This document shows positions 21,800 to 32,827 of a stretch of 64,000 bases of DNA, piece by piece (position 1 is the first letter of the stretch; each line of letters starts with the position of its first letter). The stretch is from Methylomonas sp. LL1. GTDB lineage: Bacteria; Pseudomonadota; Gammaproteobacteria; Methylococcales; Methylomonadaceae. The DNA lies in assembly GCF_015711015.1 (NCBI RefSeq), contig NZ_CP064653.1:1178001-1242000 (forward strand), written 5' to 3'. A program made the translations under genes and the position numbers. The notes below the pieces were generated by a model. The model searched no databases, was not told the DNA's origin, and was given only the letters and a program-made list of their open reading frames with translations.

Positions 21800-24700
21800 T
21801 TACATTAAAGGACCGCTATCGCCAACTTCCCCTAGGATGACGCGTACCCGATGCGGCAGTCCATCATTGTTTAATCCCAGGCTATTGACGCTTAACTGAG
21901 GCACTCCGTCCAGCTCCAGCATGACAATACCGCGCGTGACGCCATGGGGGTTTTCTACCGTGATTTCATAGCGGCTATCCAGATGCTGATAAAAAATGCT
22001 GTAACCGGGCCAACCGCGAGGAATGCAGGGATCGAATACCAATTCGTTGCCACGCACTTGCAGCCCCAATAGTGATTCCAGTCCCGCCCGGTAAAACCAG
22101 CCCGCCGCACCGGTGTACCAGGTCCAGCCGCCTCGGCGGGCGTGCGGCGATTCGGCATAGATATCCGCCGCCAGCACATAGGGTTCGACTTTATAGGCAT
22201 AGACGCCGGTACGGCTGGCCGTGCGGTTGATCGGATTCAACATCCGCAGCAACTCGGCCGCTTGATCGCCGTCGCCCAGCATGGCATAGGCTATCACCGA
22301 CCAGATGGCGGCGTGGGTATACTGGCCTCCATTCTCCCGCACGCCCGGCGGATAACTTTTGATATAGCCGGGATCGCGTTCGGTCTTGTCGAACGGCGGC
22401 GTGAACAGCAGCACCAAATCGTCGCCGTAACGCACCAGATATTCCCGCACCGAATTCATCGCCCGCCGGGCGCGCTCGCCATCAGCCGCTCCGGAAATGA
22501 CGCCCCAGCTCTGCGCGATCGAATCGATACGGCATTCGGCGTTGGCGGCGGAACCCAACGGCGTGCCGTCGTCGAAATAGGCGCGCCGGTACCAGGCGCC
22601 GTCCCAGCCTTCGGCTTCGACGGCAACCTTCAATTGACTGGCATGCTCGCGCCAACGCTCGGCTTGTTGGTTATCCCCCCTTCCCTCCGCCACGCCGGCA
22701 AACTCGAAAATTGTGGCTATCAAAAACCAGGCCAGCCAGATGCTCTCGCCCCTGCCCTGATTACCGACCCTATTCATGCCGTCGTTCCAGTCACCACTGC
22801 CCATCAGCGGTAAACCGTGCGAGCCTGTAGTCAGGCTCAGGTCCAACGCACGCGCGCAATGTTCGAACAGACTGGCGCGCTGCTGCGACTCGATCGGCTG
22901 ATAATAAGCATCATCCTGTTCCGGCCCCAAACTGGCCCCTTCCAGAAACGGCAACTCTTCCTCCAACACGCCGAAATCGCCGCTGACTTTGACGTAATGG
23001 GCCACGACATAGGGCAACCAGATGCGGTCGTCGGAAAAACGGGTGCGCACGCCGCGGCCGGTGGGCGGATGCCACCAATGTTGCACATCGCCCTCGCCGA
23101 ACTGGCGCGCCGCGGCCCGCAGAATGTGGGCACGGGCAAGCTCGGGCTTGGCCACCACCAAGGCCATGCAGTCCTGCAACTGGTCGCGAAAGCCGAAGGC
23201 TCCGCCGACCTGATAGAAAGCCGCTCTGGCCCACATCCGGCAACTCAGGGATTGATACAGCAGCCAGCGGTTCAATAATAAATCCAGTTCCCTATCCGGC
23301 GTTTTTACCTGCACCTTGCCCAACACCTGTTGCCACGACGCTTGCACCTTGGCATACAGCTCCGTTACCTGGCTGGCGCGATAACGCCGCAGCAACTCCA
23401 TGGCATGGGCTTTATCATTGCCCTGCCCCAACAGAAACACCAACTCGGTTGTGCCGTTGGCCGCGAGTTCTATCGTCGTCTCCATTGCCGCGCAAGCATC
23501 CAGGCCCGCGCCGACCCGGCTTTTTTGCGCCTTGGGATTCAACAGGCCGGCCGGCGCATCCAGGCTGCCGTTCCGGCCGATGAAGTCGGCCCGATTGCAG
23601 GTCCAGCCGCTGTGGCGGGCGGTGAAATTGGCGAAAGCAACCCGCTGGCCGAATTCCATGTCTCTGGGGTTGCTGGCCAAGATGGCACCGGTTTCCGGAT
23701 CCAATTCGGTGATGATGTAAGGCGCGGTCACGCTACGCGAAGCGCCCAGCACCCATTCCACATAAGCCGCAATCGTCAAGCGGCGGGTGCGCCCGGATAC
23801 GTTGGTCAGGGTCAGCACGGAAATCTTGACCGGATCGTCGGTTCCGACAAATTGCAGCAATTCGCTATGAATGCCGTGCGAGGCATGCTCGAAACGGCTA
23901 TAACCCTGGCCGTGGCGAATCACATAGCTGGCGTTGTCAACCCGAATCGGCAAAGCGGTCGGGCTCCACAACTGCTGGCTTTCATCGTCCCGGATATAGA
24001 AAATTTCGCCGGGCGTATCGCTGACCGGGTCGTTCGACCACGGTGTCAACTGATTCTCCCGGCTGTTGCCGGCCCAGGTGCAGCCGCTACCCAGCTCCGA
24101 AACCATGAAGCCGAATTCGGCATTGGCGATGACGTTGATCCACGGCGCCGGCGTCCATTGTCCCTTATCCAGCACAATCAGATATTCTCGTCCGTCTTCG
24201 GCAAAGCCACCCAGACCGTTGAAGAACTCCAGCGGCGGCAGCGCCAATGCCGGCGCGTCGTAGACCGGCGAAGTCGGCGCTTTGGCCGCAACAAACGGCG
24301 CGGCCAGCCTGGGCCGGCGCAATAATTGTTCGGCTAGGGTGCCACGACTGCTGACCAGCACCGCCCGCGCAAGGGTTTGCAGCAAGCGCCGCTCTTCCAT
24401 CGACAACTGGTCGATCCGCATCACAAAAATCGTCCCATGGCTTTCATGTTCGTGATGCTGAGAACGCGCCTGATTGTCCCGCACCATGCTCTCCAGCAGA
24501 GACTGCAGGTCGTCGACATAGGACACTTCTTTTTCGTTCAAAATTACCAAATCAACGGCCAGTCCCTTGATGCGCCAGTATTCATGGGCGCGCAGCAATT
24601 GTTCGACGATGCCGCGGTCTTCCGGCTCGGTTACCCGCAACAGCACGATGGGTCTATCGCCCGAGATACCATGCCGCCACAAGCCGGTAATATTCAGGTT

Positions 24701-27700
24701 GTTCATCTGCATCAATTTGCTGGCGGGCCGCAGGGAGGGATCGGCGTAAATCAGGCGGTTGGCCAAATCCTGGAACAGCTGAGCTTCGTCCGGCTTGGTA
24801 CGCAAATGATGCAACTGTACATGGGCATGCGTCCAGGCCAGGGCCGACACCCTATCCCAAACCGTCACGTTGTGGTATTTGTCGGCCAGATCCTCCGCCG
24901 CCTGACGCGAACCGGCAACCAGGGTGGTAAAGGTTACATGTTCGGTGGCACCGGCGGCAATCCTGACCCGCGTGCGCAGACTGAAGATGGGATCGAGCAC
25001 CGCCCCCACCGTGTTACTGAGCGGACGGCCATCCATCACCGCAATCGGTTCCCGCAAGGTTTGGCCGCGACCGATAAAACGGGCGCGGTCGGTTTCATAT
25101 TGCAGGCCGTCGCCGGTTTGCCGCTCGGCCAGTACATGCACCGACCATAGCTCGGGATCGCTGGCCGCACGCTGACGCCGGTGCGCAAGCAAGGCCCGCG
25201 TCTGCGGCAGAAATTCGGTATGGACGAACAGATTGGAAAAAGCCGGATGGGCAATGTCCGCCGGCATGGCTGCCAGCACCAGCTCGGCATAGGAGGTGAT
25301 GTCGATTTCCTGCTCGCGCATGCCGTTGTTGGTCAAACTCAGGCGGCGGATTTCGGCGTCGTCCTCGGGCGACACCACGATCTCCAGCGTCGTCACCAAG
25401 CTGCCGTCGTCGCGGGTGATGCGCACGCGATCTTCGACGAACAGCACTTCATAGTGATCGGGGGCTTTGGTGGTCGGCTGGTAGCCGGCCGACCACACCT
25501 GACCGCTGGCGACGTTGCGCAGGTACAGATAACTGCCCCAGGCATCGCGGGTTACGTCTTCGCGCCAGCGGGTCACCGCCAGATTCCGCCACAGGCTGTA
25601 ACCAGATCCGGCTGCGGTGAGCATTACCGCGTAACGGCCGTTGGATAACAGATGGCTGGACGGCACGGCCGACATCGGCGAAGGTACCCGTCTCACCGGC
25701 GGCTGCACGGTTTCCTTGACTTCGGACAATTCCTGCAGCAACGGCAGGCTGGCGGACTCCGCGCCGTGCGGAATGCGTTCCTGCAATAATAAATCGGCGG
25801 CCTGAATCAGCGGCGCGCAATGGAAGCGATGCCGCATGGCCCCGTCATGCACCGCATTGGCAAAGGCCACCAGCGACATGCCCTGATGATGCGCCATATA
25901 ACAACGCACCATTGCCACCCGCTGGCCTTCCGCCAGCCGGATCGGGGTGAAATCCAGCGCTTCGTAGAAACCAAAACGGCCCAAGGCGCCCTCCCGTTCC
26001 AGATGCTGAAAATTTTCCACGGCGGCATGCGGCAAATACATCGCCGCCAATGCCGTGGCGTAGGGCGCAATCACCAATTCTTCGCCCAGCCCGCGCTTCA
26101 TTCCCAGACCTGGCACGCCAAAGGCGGAATATTGATAGGTCATGAACAGATCGCGGCCGTTGAAGGCCGATTCCGAAACCCCCCACGGCACCCCGCGCTG
26201 TTCGCCGTATTCGATCTGCCGGTTCACCACCAGCCGGCAGGTTTGATCCAGCAGGCTGTAACGCGGGGTAAAAGTCACCAACGAAGGCATCAGATATTCG
26301 AACATAGACCCCGACCACGACAGCAACACCGTGCCCTCGGCGGCGCGCGTTACCCGCCGCCCCAAATGGAACCAGTGATTACTCGGCACATCGCGCTTGG
26401 CAATTGCCACCAAACTGGATAGGCGGGCTTCGGAAGCCAGTAAATCATAATAACTGGGATCGAGATCGCCCTCCATGACCCGATAACCCAGCGCAAACAT
26501 GTGCCTATCCGCCGCGTACAGAAAGCCGAAATCCATCTCATGGAACAAGCTGTCCAACTGTTCGACCATGTTTTGCAGACGTCTGGTCAGCGCATGGGCC
26601 TGTTCGCCGGCACGCCGCAACTGGCCAGCCCGTGCTTTCAAATCAGTGGAGGCAATGGGCTGCGTAACCGAGGTTTCAATGTCGGCCAAACACTGTGCAT
26701 AGTGGCGGGAAAGTTCACTCAAGCCGAGTTGCAGCGTCGGCTGTTTTGGCAACCCGGACTGAGCGGAATGGGATGTCTCCGACTCCGCGCCGGTAGCGAA
26801 GAAAGCGGCGAAATGAATCCACGGCACCAGACTATCGACGTCGCGTGCGTGAGAGCGGATGTCATCGCACAGTAAATTGGCCCATGCCAGCACTTCGCTT
26901 TTCTCCGCATCGCCGCGTTCGGCGGCATAGGCATGCGCCAAATCCTGCAGGGTGTCGGCGCAAAAACGCAACTGCCTCCAGAGAACGCTCCAGGCGTGAG
27001 GCTCGCTCGGCTGGTTGGCCAGCAATTCACCCAGCACAACGGTTTTTTGCCGCAGCTCTTTCAAGGTCACCGTCAACGTCCGCCGGTCGTCCTGGATTTT
27101 TTCCAGCTCGTTTATCAGCAGTTGATGAGTATCGGCTAGGCCGCTCAAGGCGTTGGAAAACGCCAGCGGTTGGGACAGCATTTCCCTGCAGGCCTGAGCC
27201 AGCACCAACAGATGTCCGGCCAGATTGCCGCTATCCACGGTCGACACGTAACGCGGTTCCAGCGGGTGCAGATCGACGGTGTCGTACCAGTTATAAAAAT
27301 GCCCATGCAGACGCGGCAGCGCTATCAGTGTCGTCAGGGTCGCTTCCAGGCGGTCAACGCTGTCCATCAAACCAATCCAACCAAAATCTCGTGCTGATAC
27401 CACCGATAACAAATAGAGACCGAAATTGGTTGGCGAACTGCGATGGGCGATAACGGGTTGCGGGTCTTCCTGAAAATTATCCGGCGGCAGATGGTTTTCC
27501 GCCGCCGTGACGAAGGTGGTGAAAAACCGCCAGATACGCCGGCCGATCAAACGCAGTTGCCGAGCGTCCTCGGGCAGCAAGGATTCGGCCAGATCGAGTC
27601 TGGGCGGCAGGCTCAAGCCGCGCGCAATCACCGGCGCCAGCCACCACAACAACAGAAACGGTGCCGCGACCTCGATTGCGGCTGGATTGAACAGCAGTAC

Positions 27701-30547
27701 CAGCGCGCCGGCACCGATCACCACGGTAGACGAGTGGCTTAACGGCCGAATCAGGTTAGTCAGTGCGTAACCGGTCGACTCCTTTGCCTGCAAGGCGGTG
27801 ACCCACTTCAACAATTGGCGCCGGGTAATGAATAACCTGACCAGCGTGCTGACGATGGCATCCGTCATCAGCCAGGCCTGTTGCGCCAAAAAGGTCAACG
27901 CCACCAGGCTGTTGCCGCCCGCCAGCAAGATATTTTCCGCCGCCGCGCGCAAATGGGTTTGCAACGAAATGCCACGGCGCAAGGAAGTAAATCCGGCCGT
28001 GAATGCCAGAATCGCCGGGAAGGCTAGGGCTGCCAGCACCAAGCCGATCAAAATGACCTGAGGTGCATCCGGAATGGCCCAGGTCGCCACCAATGCCGAG
28101 AATGCCGCCGGCGCCGACAGCGAGCGGCGTAAATTGTCCAACATTTTCCAGCGGCCTATCATCGGCATGCCCTTGCCGCGCCGGCCGAAAATCCAGGGTA
28201 TCAGTTGCCAATCGCCGCGTGCCCAACGGTGTTCCCGCGATGCGGCCACTTCGGTGTGCGAGGGAAATTCCTCGTAAAACTCGATGTCGCTGACCAGTGC
28301 ACAACGGACATAGACGCTCTCGAACAAGTCGTGACTGAGCTGGGTATTGTCCGGCACCCGTCCCGCCAGCGCGGCCTCGAAGCTGTCTACATGATACAAG
28401 CCCTTGCCGCTGTAAGTGCCGAGCGCGAATAAATCCTGATATAGCTCGGACACCGAACTGGAGTAGGCATCGGTGCCGGAAGCACCGGCAAACATCTGGT
28501 GAAACATCGAGCGTTCCTGGCGTTGCGGCAAGGTCGGCGTCACCCTGGGCTGAAGAATGCCATAACCATCCACCACCGAGCGGCTGTCGGGATCGAATAC
28601 CGGCCGATTCAAGGGATGGGCGGCCACGCCGACTAATTGCGACACCACGCCCATCGGCAGTTTGGTATCGGCATCCAGCGTAATCACATAACAAACACCG
28701 GGCGGCGCCGTGGCCGGCTTGTCGTCAATCGGCACAAACGAGGTATCGGTGGCGCCACGCAGCAAACGGTTGAACTCGTGCAGTTTACCGCGCTTGCGTT
28801 CCCAGCCCATCCACTTGCCTTCGCCAGGATTCCACAGGCGTTTGCGATGAAATATAAAAAAGCGTTGTTCGCCATACTTGGCGTTGAGTGCGGAGACAGC
28901 GGTCGAGGCTACGCTCAATAACTGTTCATCGTTGGGCATGGTTTCCTGTTCGGCATCGCTCCAATCGGACAACAAGGCAAAGCGCACCTCGCCTTCCGGA
29001 TTGGCCAGATAGCGAATTTCCATCTGGGCTACCTGTGCGCTTACGCCGGCCTCGTTTTCAAACAGGGTCGGCACCACCACAAAGGTGCTGAAGAGCCGCG
29101 GCACCCCATCCTTCAGATCCAGCCTGGGTAGATGGCTGGGCGGCAGACTGGCGATGATTACATGGTTCAATAAACCGACGGCAATATCCGAGGCCGGGAA
29201 CAGGCCGAACAACATCAGCAGAAACACTTGAAATCCGTTAAGTCCGGCCGCGATACACACCGTCAGGGGCAGTGCCAGCAGCAACAAGGTTAACAGGGCC
29301 AGACTGCCGACATAAGCCACTCCGGCCTGGGCCACATAGGCGCGCAACAGCCGTTGTTTAAGTGTAGGTTTAAAATCGACTTCCGGCTCGAACGCGTAAC
29401 GGCCGGCGCCGATCAAGTAATAGCCGGGTTCCTGTAGGCGTGGGTCGGCAGTCAGCTGTTCCTTGGCCGATTGCACCTTGGCAATCACCTTGCGGGCGAT
29501 CTCCACCTCGGAATGTAACGAACGCTTGGCCAGATCCTCGATCGCATGCCGGTAACGATCGCGGGTAAAAAAATCCATTGCCGCGTAACCTTCATGGCCG
29601 CGCAGACAGGCGTCCACCAGGCTGGCTTCCTCGACAAAGCTAGGCCATTCGAACGCCGAGATGGCGCGCATACTGGTGATAATATTGCGCACCGTCCAGT
29701 TATCGGCGATTTGTTCGGCGTGTTCCCGCCGCACAATGTCGTCCAGGCTGGCGGCTTCCTGGTCCAGCCAGTCATTCAGAAAATCCAGGGACAGCATGGC
29801 ACCGGGATGCGGGTCGTGCGAGCGTTGCAGGATTTGCACCGCATAAGCCTGACGCAAGGGCTCAGTGGGCAATACCGGCACAGGCAAGGCTGTGTCCGGC
29901 TTATCGGCGCGGGCGGCGATTTGTTCGATTTGATCGACGAATTCGTCCGCCAATTGCCGGCCGGTTTGTGAGCGCATGATGCGCACGGCCAGGCGGCGCA
30001 GGTTCTCAACCAGCAACACCCGCAGTGTAATCGGTATTGCCCACAATTCCCCCAGCGTCAGCGGCTGCACGTTTTGATAAGCCCGCACGAACAAGGTCAA
30101 CAAGTCTGGAGCAAAACGGCTGTCGGTATGCGCCACCAAGGCCCAGGCAATGCCGTAGATGCGAGGATAGCCGGCCAGTACGCCTTCGCTCAGTTTCGGC
30201 AATTCCCGATAAAAACTTTCGGGTAAGTCCAGGTAAATATCGCTGACCTGTTCTTCGATGACGTGAAAATTATCCAACAACCATTCGGCGGCCGGCGTGA
30301 TGGCATGCTGGGCACGCACCGACTCGGCAACCGATTTATAGGCTTCCAGCAGCACCAGGGAATTTTCGTGCACCCTGGGAATCAGCTTCTGCACTTTGCC
30401 GATGTTGCCGACTTTTTGCGCCTGCGCTAGACTCACCGCATGTTGTTCGAGCCGGTCGGTGCTGAACAACTCGAAACGAATGGGAGCATCCTCGCCGCCG
30501 GGATGATCGAGTCTAACCCGTTTCCGTTGTTCTCGCCGCTTAGCCAT
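21800..30547 (-). CDS. ndvB: Cyclic beta-1,2-glucan synthase (NdvB/Cgs type)
   Basis: A 2915-residue membrane enzyme that builds, cyclises and trims beta-1,2-glucan from UDP-glucose. The ATG at 30547 follows AAGGA at good spacing; the longer frame to 30706 has none. Order of parts: a helical N-terminal region, membrane helices near 450-540, a family 84 glycosyltransferase core with LDADTKLP (about 626) and HRWARGDWQL (about 775), further helices to about 1000, a glycoamylase-like region around 1430-1570 (GVPWGVSESAFNGRDL, CYMAHHQGMS), two carbohydrate-binding regions, and a C-terminal GH94 phosphorylase domain with GSGDWNDGMNRVG (about 2589). Cyclic glucans serve in osmotic adaptation and host contact in rhizobia; the role here is unknown. 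Two tiny membrane protein genes lie just upstream on the same strand. Confidence 0.94.
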   Translation of the reverse strand: MAKRREQRKRVRLDHPGGEDAPIRFELFSTDRLEQHAVSLAQAQKVGNIGKVQKLIPRVHENSLVLLEAYKSVAESVRAQHAITPAAEWLLDNFHVIEEQVSDIYLDLPESFYRELPKLSEGVLAGYPRIYGIAWALVAHTDSRFAPDLLTLFVRAYQNVQPLTLGELWAIPITLRVLLVENLRRLAVRIMRSQTGRQLADEFVDQIEQIAARADKPDTALPVPVLPTEPLRQAYAVQILQRSHDPHPGAMLSLDFLNDWLDQEAASLDDIVRREHAEQIADNWTVRNIITSMRAISAFEWPSFVEEASLVDACLRGHEGYAAMDFFTRDRYRHAIEDLAKRSLHSEVEIARKVIAKVQSAKEQLTADPRLQEPGYYLIGAGRYAFEPEVDFKPTLKQRLLRAYVAQAGVAYVGSLALLTLLLLALPLTVCIAAGLNGFQVFLLMLFGLFPASDIAVGLLNHVIIASLPPSHLPRLDLKDGVPRLFSTFVVVPTLFENEAGVSAQVAQMEIRYLANPEGEVRFALLSDWSDAEQETMPNDEQLLSVASTAVSALNAKYGEQRFFIFHRKRLWNPGEGKWMGWERKRGKLHEFNRLLRGATDTSFVPIDDKPATAPPGVCYVITLDADTKLPMGVVSQLVGVAAHPLNRPVFDPDSRSVVDGYGILQPRVTPTLPQRQERSMFHQMFAGASGTDAYSSSVSELYQDLFALGTYSGKGLYHVDSFEAALAGRVPDNTQLSHDLFESVYVRCALVSDIEFYEEFPSHTEVAASREHRWARGDWQLIPWIFGRRGKGMPMIGRWKMLDNLRRSLSAPAAFSALVATWAIPDAPQVILIGLVLAALAFPAILAFTAGFTSLRRGISLQTHLRAAAENILLAGGNSLVALTFLAQQAWLMTDAIVSTLVRLFITRRQLLKWVTALQAKESTGYALTNLIRPLSHSSTVVIGAGALVLLFNPAAIEVAAPFLLLWWLAPVIARGLSLPPRLDLAESLLPEDARQLRLIGRRIWRFFTTFVTAAENHLPPDNFQEDPQPVIAHRSSPTNFGLYLLSVVSARDFGWIGLMDSVDRLEATLTTLIALPRLHGHFYNWYDTVDLHPLEPRYVSTVDSGNLAGHLLVLAQACREMLSQPLAFSNALSGLADTHQLLINELEKIQDDRRTLTVTLKELRQKTVVLGELLANQPSEPHAWSVLWRQLRFCADTLQDLAHAYAAERGDAEKSEVLAWANLLCDDIRSHARDVDSLVPWIHFAAFFATGAESETSHSAQSGLPKQPTLQLGLSELSRHYAQCLADIETSVTQPIASTDLKARAGQLRRAGEQAHALTRRLQNMVEQLDSLFHEMDFGFLYAADRHMFALGYRVMEGDLDPSYYDLLASEARLSSLVAIAKRDVPSNHWFHLGRRVTRAAEGTVLLSWSGSMFEYLMPSLVTFTPRYSLLDQTCRLVVNRQIEYGEQRGVPWGVSESAFNGRDLFMTYQYSAFGVPGLGMKRGLGEELVIAPYATALAAMYLPHAAVENFQHLEREGALGRFGFYEALDFTPIRLAEGQRVAMVRCYMAHHQGMSLVAFANAVHDGAMRHRFHCAPLIQAADLLLQERIPHGAESASLPLLQELSEVKETVQPPVRRVPSPMSAVPSSHLLSNGRYAVMLTAAGSGYSLWRNLAVTRWREDVTRDAWGSYLYLRNVASGQVWSAGYQPTTKAPDHYEVLFVEDRVRITRDDGSLVTTLEIVVSPEDDAEIRRLSLTNNGMREQEIDITSYAELVLAAMPADIAHPAFSNLFVHTEFLPQTRALLAHRRQRAASDPELWSVHVLAERQTGDGLQYETDRARFIGRGQTLREPIAVMDGRPLSNTVGAVLDPIFSLRTRVRIAAGATEHVTFTTLVAGSRQAAEDLADKYHNVTVWDRVSALAWTHAHVQLHHLRTKPDEAQLFQDLANRLIYADPSLRPASKLMQMNNLNITGLWRHGISGDRPIVLLRVTEPEDRGIVEQLLRAHEYWRIKGLAVDLVILNEKEVSYVDDLQSLLESMVRDNQARSQHHEHESHGTIFVMRIDQLSMEERRLLQTLARAVLVSSRGTLAEQLLRRPRLAAPFVAAKAPTSPVYDAPALALPPLEFFNGLGGFAEDGREYLIVLDKGQWTPAPWINVIANAEFGFMVSELGSGCTWAGNSRENQLTPWSNDPVSDTPGEIFYIRDDESQQLWSPTALPIRVDNASYVIRHGQGYSRFEHASHGIHSELLQFVGTDDPVKISVLTLTNVSGRTRRLTIAAYVEWVLGASRSVTAPYIITELDPETGAILASNPRDMEFGQRVAFANFTARHSGWTCNRADFIGRNGSLDAPAGLLNPKAQKSRVGAGLDACAAMETTIELAANGTTELVFLLGQGNDKAHAMELLRRYRASQVTELYAKVQASWQQVLGKVQVKTPDRELDLLLNRWLLYQSLSCRMWARAAFYQVGGAFGFRDQLQDCMALVVAKPELARAHILRAAARQFGEGDVQHWWHPPTGRGVRTRFSDDRIWLPYVVAHYVKVSGDFGVLEEELPFLEGASLGPEQDDAYYQPIESQQRASLFEHCARALDLSLTTGSHGLPLMGSGDWNDGMNRVGNQGRGESIWLAWFLIATIFEFAGVAEGRGDNQQAERWREHASQLKVAVEAEGWDGAWYRRAYFDDGTPLGSAANAECRIDSIAQSWGVISGAADGERARRAMNSVREYLVRYGDDLVLLFTPPFDKTERDPGYIKSYPPGVRENGGQYTHAAIWSVIAYAMLGDGDQAAELLRMLNPINRTASRTGVYAYKVEPYVLAADIYAESPHARRGGWTWYTGAAGWFYRAGLESLLGLQVRGNELVFDPCIPRGWPGYSIFYQHLDSRYEITVENPHGVTRGIVMLELDGVPQLSVNSLGLNNDGLPHRVRVILGEVGDSGPLM

Positions 30548-30627
30548 GCTGATTCCTTGATCCCCAATTTTAAAAAGCGAATGGCCAGACCTGTAACAGA
30601 TGCAACCGAAACGGTGTGACTTTTCGA

Positions 30628-30786
30628 TTAAATGACGCCTAATACCAGCAGGATCAGTAGGATGATTAAAATCGTTCCCAGTCCGCCGCTGGGTCCATAA
30701 CCCCAAGAGCGGCTATGCGGCCAGACAGGAATGACGCCAACCAGCATTAGGATAAGTAAAACGAGTAATATTGTGCCGAGTGACAT
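30628..30786 (-). CDS. DUF3309 family small membrane protein
   Basis: A 52-residue protein, two hydrophobic helices flanking the WPHSRSWGYGPSGGLG hinge that defines DUF3309. Begins MSLGTILLVLLIL; AGGAG lies eight bases before the ATG. Function is unknown; such proteins are often stress-induced. It is 80 bp upstream of the glucan synthase on the same strand. Confidence 0.88.
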   Translation of the reverse strand: MSLGTILLVLLILMLVGVIPVWPHSRSWGYGPSGGLGTILIILLILLVLGVI

Positions 30787-30866
30787 GATAGAGCTCCTGA
30801 TAATTACAAAGATTGAACGAAAAACTATTGCGATTCCGCGTGACCTTGGTCAGCGGAGAATTGCTG

Positions 30867-30998
30867 TCAGCGGTGAACGAGGCCCAAGATGCCCACGACA
30901 ATCAAATACACCGCCACGAAATAATTTAGAAACCTGGGAACCAACAAAATTAATATGCCTATCACCAGGGCCAACAACGGTTCGATTGCGAGATTCAT
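30867..30998 (-). CDS. DUF3096 family small membrane protein
   Basis: A 43-residue hydrophobic protein beginning MNLAIEPLLALVIGILILL, with LVPRFLNYFVAVYLIVVGI in the second half, which is the DUF3096 pattern. A strong ribosome site (GAGGGGAGG) sits four bases before the ATG at 30998. Function unknown. Same strand as the DUF3309 gene, 80 bp apart. Confidence 0.85.
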   Translation of the reverse strand: MNLAIEPLLALVIGILILLVPRFLNYFVAVYLIVVGILGLVHR

Positions 30999-31339
30999 GA
31001 CACCTCCCCTCAAATGAATGAGTCTGGAGCTTAACGCTAAGAACGAACACGGTCTGTACGCTATCGCACACACTTCCGGGATGTTGTTGGCATACCCCAG
31101 CTTCTGGCCAGATATAGGTCGAATTTAAACAAACGACACCAAAGTCCCACGGGAATTTGGGCCGTAAGGCGCAGGCTTTTACTCAGTCTGTTGCTCGCCG
31201 CCTATTCCACTACAAACCAGGCCCTTGATTCCGGTCCGATTACGCCAGTAGTGAATATCGGGGGGTCGGGTACGGCGAGCCGACACAACACAACAGCCCA
31301 TATCTGCCGCCCGGCGAATTTTGCTACAGAAATTCATAT
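30999..31339. other. Intergenic stretch without a gene
   Basis: I find no open frame with family character on either strand. A stretch at 31112-31127 (TAGGTCGAATTTA) resembles one arm of the dispersed repeat found between hlyD and the ABC gene. The region separates the glucan synthase cluster from the T1SS cluster. Confidence 0.5.
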
Positions 31340-32773
31340 TCACCGCTCCCTTAAACTCTCCCCGACATGCTCGATCAACGGGCTGAGGAAATATTCGATT
31401 ACCCGCCTTTTACCGGTTTTGACTTCCACCGTAACCGCCATGCCGGGACTGAGACTGACGGTTTTGTTTTCGACCCGCATCGTGGTGCGCGGCAGCCTGA
31501 CGCGGGACGAATAGATCAACCCGCGCTTTTCATCGTTGATGGCGTCACCGGATACTTGCAACATTTCACCGTGCAGGGCGCCGTATTTGGTATAGGGGAA
31601 GGTTTCGATCTTGATTTCGGCTTCCTGGCCGGGATTGACGAAACCGATGTCCTTGTTTTCGATAAAGGCTTCGATTTCCAGGGCCTGATCGGCCGGCACC
31701 ACGATCATCAAAGGCTGAGCCGGCGTTACCACGCCACCGACGGTATGCATGGCCAATTGCTGGACGATGCCATCGACCGGCGCGGTCAGTTTCAGTAACT
31801 GGCTGCGTTGGCGGGCTTTGATAATCGCCTGTCGGTAGGTGGCGATTTTTTGCTCGCTGTCGTGTAAACGGTCCAGCGCGGTGCGTTTAGTGGAGGCCAA
31901 CAGTTCGACTATTTGTTTGTCCGCTTCCTGAATGTAGGCTTTGACCGATTGCAGTTTTTCCTGCTGGGTCGCCAATTCGCCCTCCTGTTCGATACGGGCT
32001 TGTTCGCGTTCCAGATAATCATGACTGGAGACGAATTTTTTGCCGTGTAGCTGTTGGTAATCTTCGGCCAACTGGCGGGCAATCGGTGCGGTGTTTTGCA
32101 ATTTGCCGACCGTCGCTTGAATCGCGCGCAGCTCCGCTTGTCGGCTGATTTTATCGGCTTCCAGCCGTTCCAGTTTACTCAGCAACTCCTGCCATTCACC
32201 ATCCAAATGCCATTGTTCATTATCGGCCTGTTGCCGCGAAACGCCTTCCGGCGTATGCAGTTGCGGAGCTTGAGCTTTGCCTTGTTGCAATATGTTCAGG
32301 CTTTGTAGAAAAGCGTTATCGCGCGCCGCCAATAATTCAGTAATTCTCAGATCGCCCGCAATGCTGTCGGTATCCGCATCGGCGACGGTGGCATCCAGTT
32401 CGATCAGTACATCGCCGGCTTTGACTGTTTGGCCGTCGCTGACATGAATGGCCCGAACGGTAGCGGTTTCCATCGGCTGGATAGTCTTGACCCTGTCGTT
32501 GGGGACAATCTTGCCCTGGGCGGTGGCGACGATGTCGATATGACCGAGCCAGGCCCATAGCACGGCCAACAAAGCAAAGGCAATCAGAAGCCAGATGGCT
32601 ACTCTCGGCGCCGGCGACACCGGCGTTTCCTGCAAGGCTAAGGCCGCCGGTAAAAATTGAGCCTCGTAGGACTGCCTCGGCAGGCTATCCAACTCCGCTC
32701 GCCGCGCCCAAACCTGGCGGAATACGGCGGTATAGCGGTGCAGTAAATCCAGAGTGGCTTGAAATTTGAGCAT
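31340..32773 (-). CDS. T1SS membrane-fusion (HlyD family) adaptor
   Basis: A 477-residue periplasmic adaptor of a type I secretion system. A cytoplasmic N-terminus of about 58 residues, one membrane helix (VAIWLLIAFALLAVLWAWLG), a lipoyl half-motif (TATVRAIHVSDGQTVKAGD, then LIELDATVADAD), a long coiled coil from about 150 to 310, the second lipoyl half LTAPVDGIVQQLAMHTVGG, and a beta-barrel C-terminal part. It would link the ABC exporter to a TolC-like outer-membrane channel, which is not in this window. It lies downstream of the exporter gene on the same strand, with 149 bp and a dispersed repeat between them. Confidence 0.93.
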   Translation of the reverse strand: MLKFQATLDLLHRYTAVFRQVWARRAELDSLPRQSYEAQFLPAALALQETPVSPAPRVAIWLLIAFALLAVLWAWLGHIDIVATAQGKIVPNDRVKTIQPMETATVRAIHVSDGQTVKAGDVLIELDATVADADTDSIAGDLRITELLAARDNAFLQSLNILQQGKAQAPQLHTPEGVSRQQADNEQWHLDGEWQELLSKLERLEADKISRQAELRAIQATVGKLQNTAPIARQLAEDYQQLHGKKFVSSHDYLEREQARIEQEGELATQQEKLQSVKAYIQEADKQIVELLASTKRTALDRLHDSEQKIATYRQAIIKARQRSQLLKLTAPVDGIVQQLAMHTVGGVVTPAQPLMIVVPADQALEIEAFIENKDIGFVNPGQEAEIKIETFPYTKYGALHGEMLQVSGDAINDEKRGLIYSSRVRLPRTTMRVENKTVSLSPGMAVTVEVKTGKRRVIEYFLSPLIEHVGESLRER

Positions 32774-32827
32774 GTTTTTGATTCAGTTAAAGATGGGCGT
32801 TAAGGATTTTCGATAAACCGGAACGGT

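Noticed and set aside
31191..31514. Plus-strand frame of 107 codons overlapping the hlyD 3' end
   Set aside because: More than half lies antisense to hlyD; no family character.
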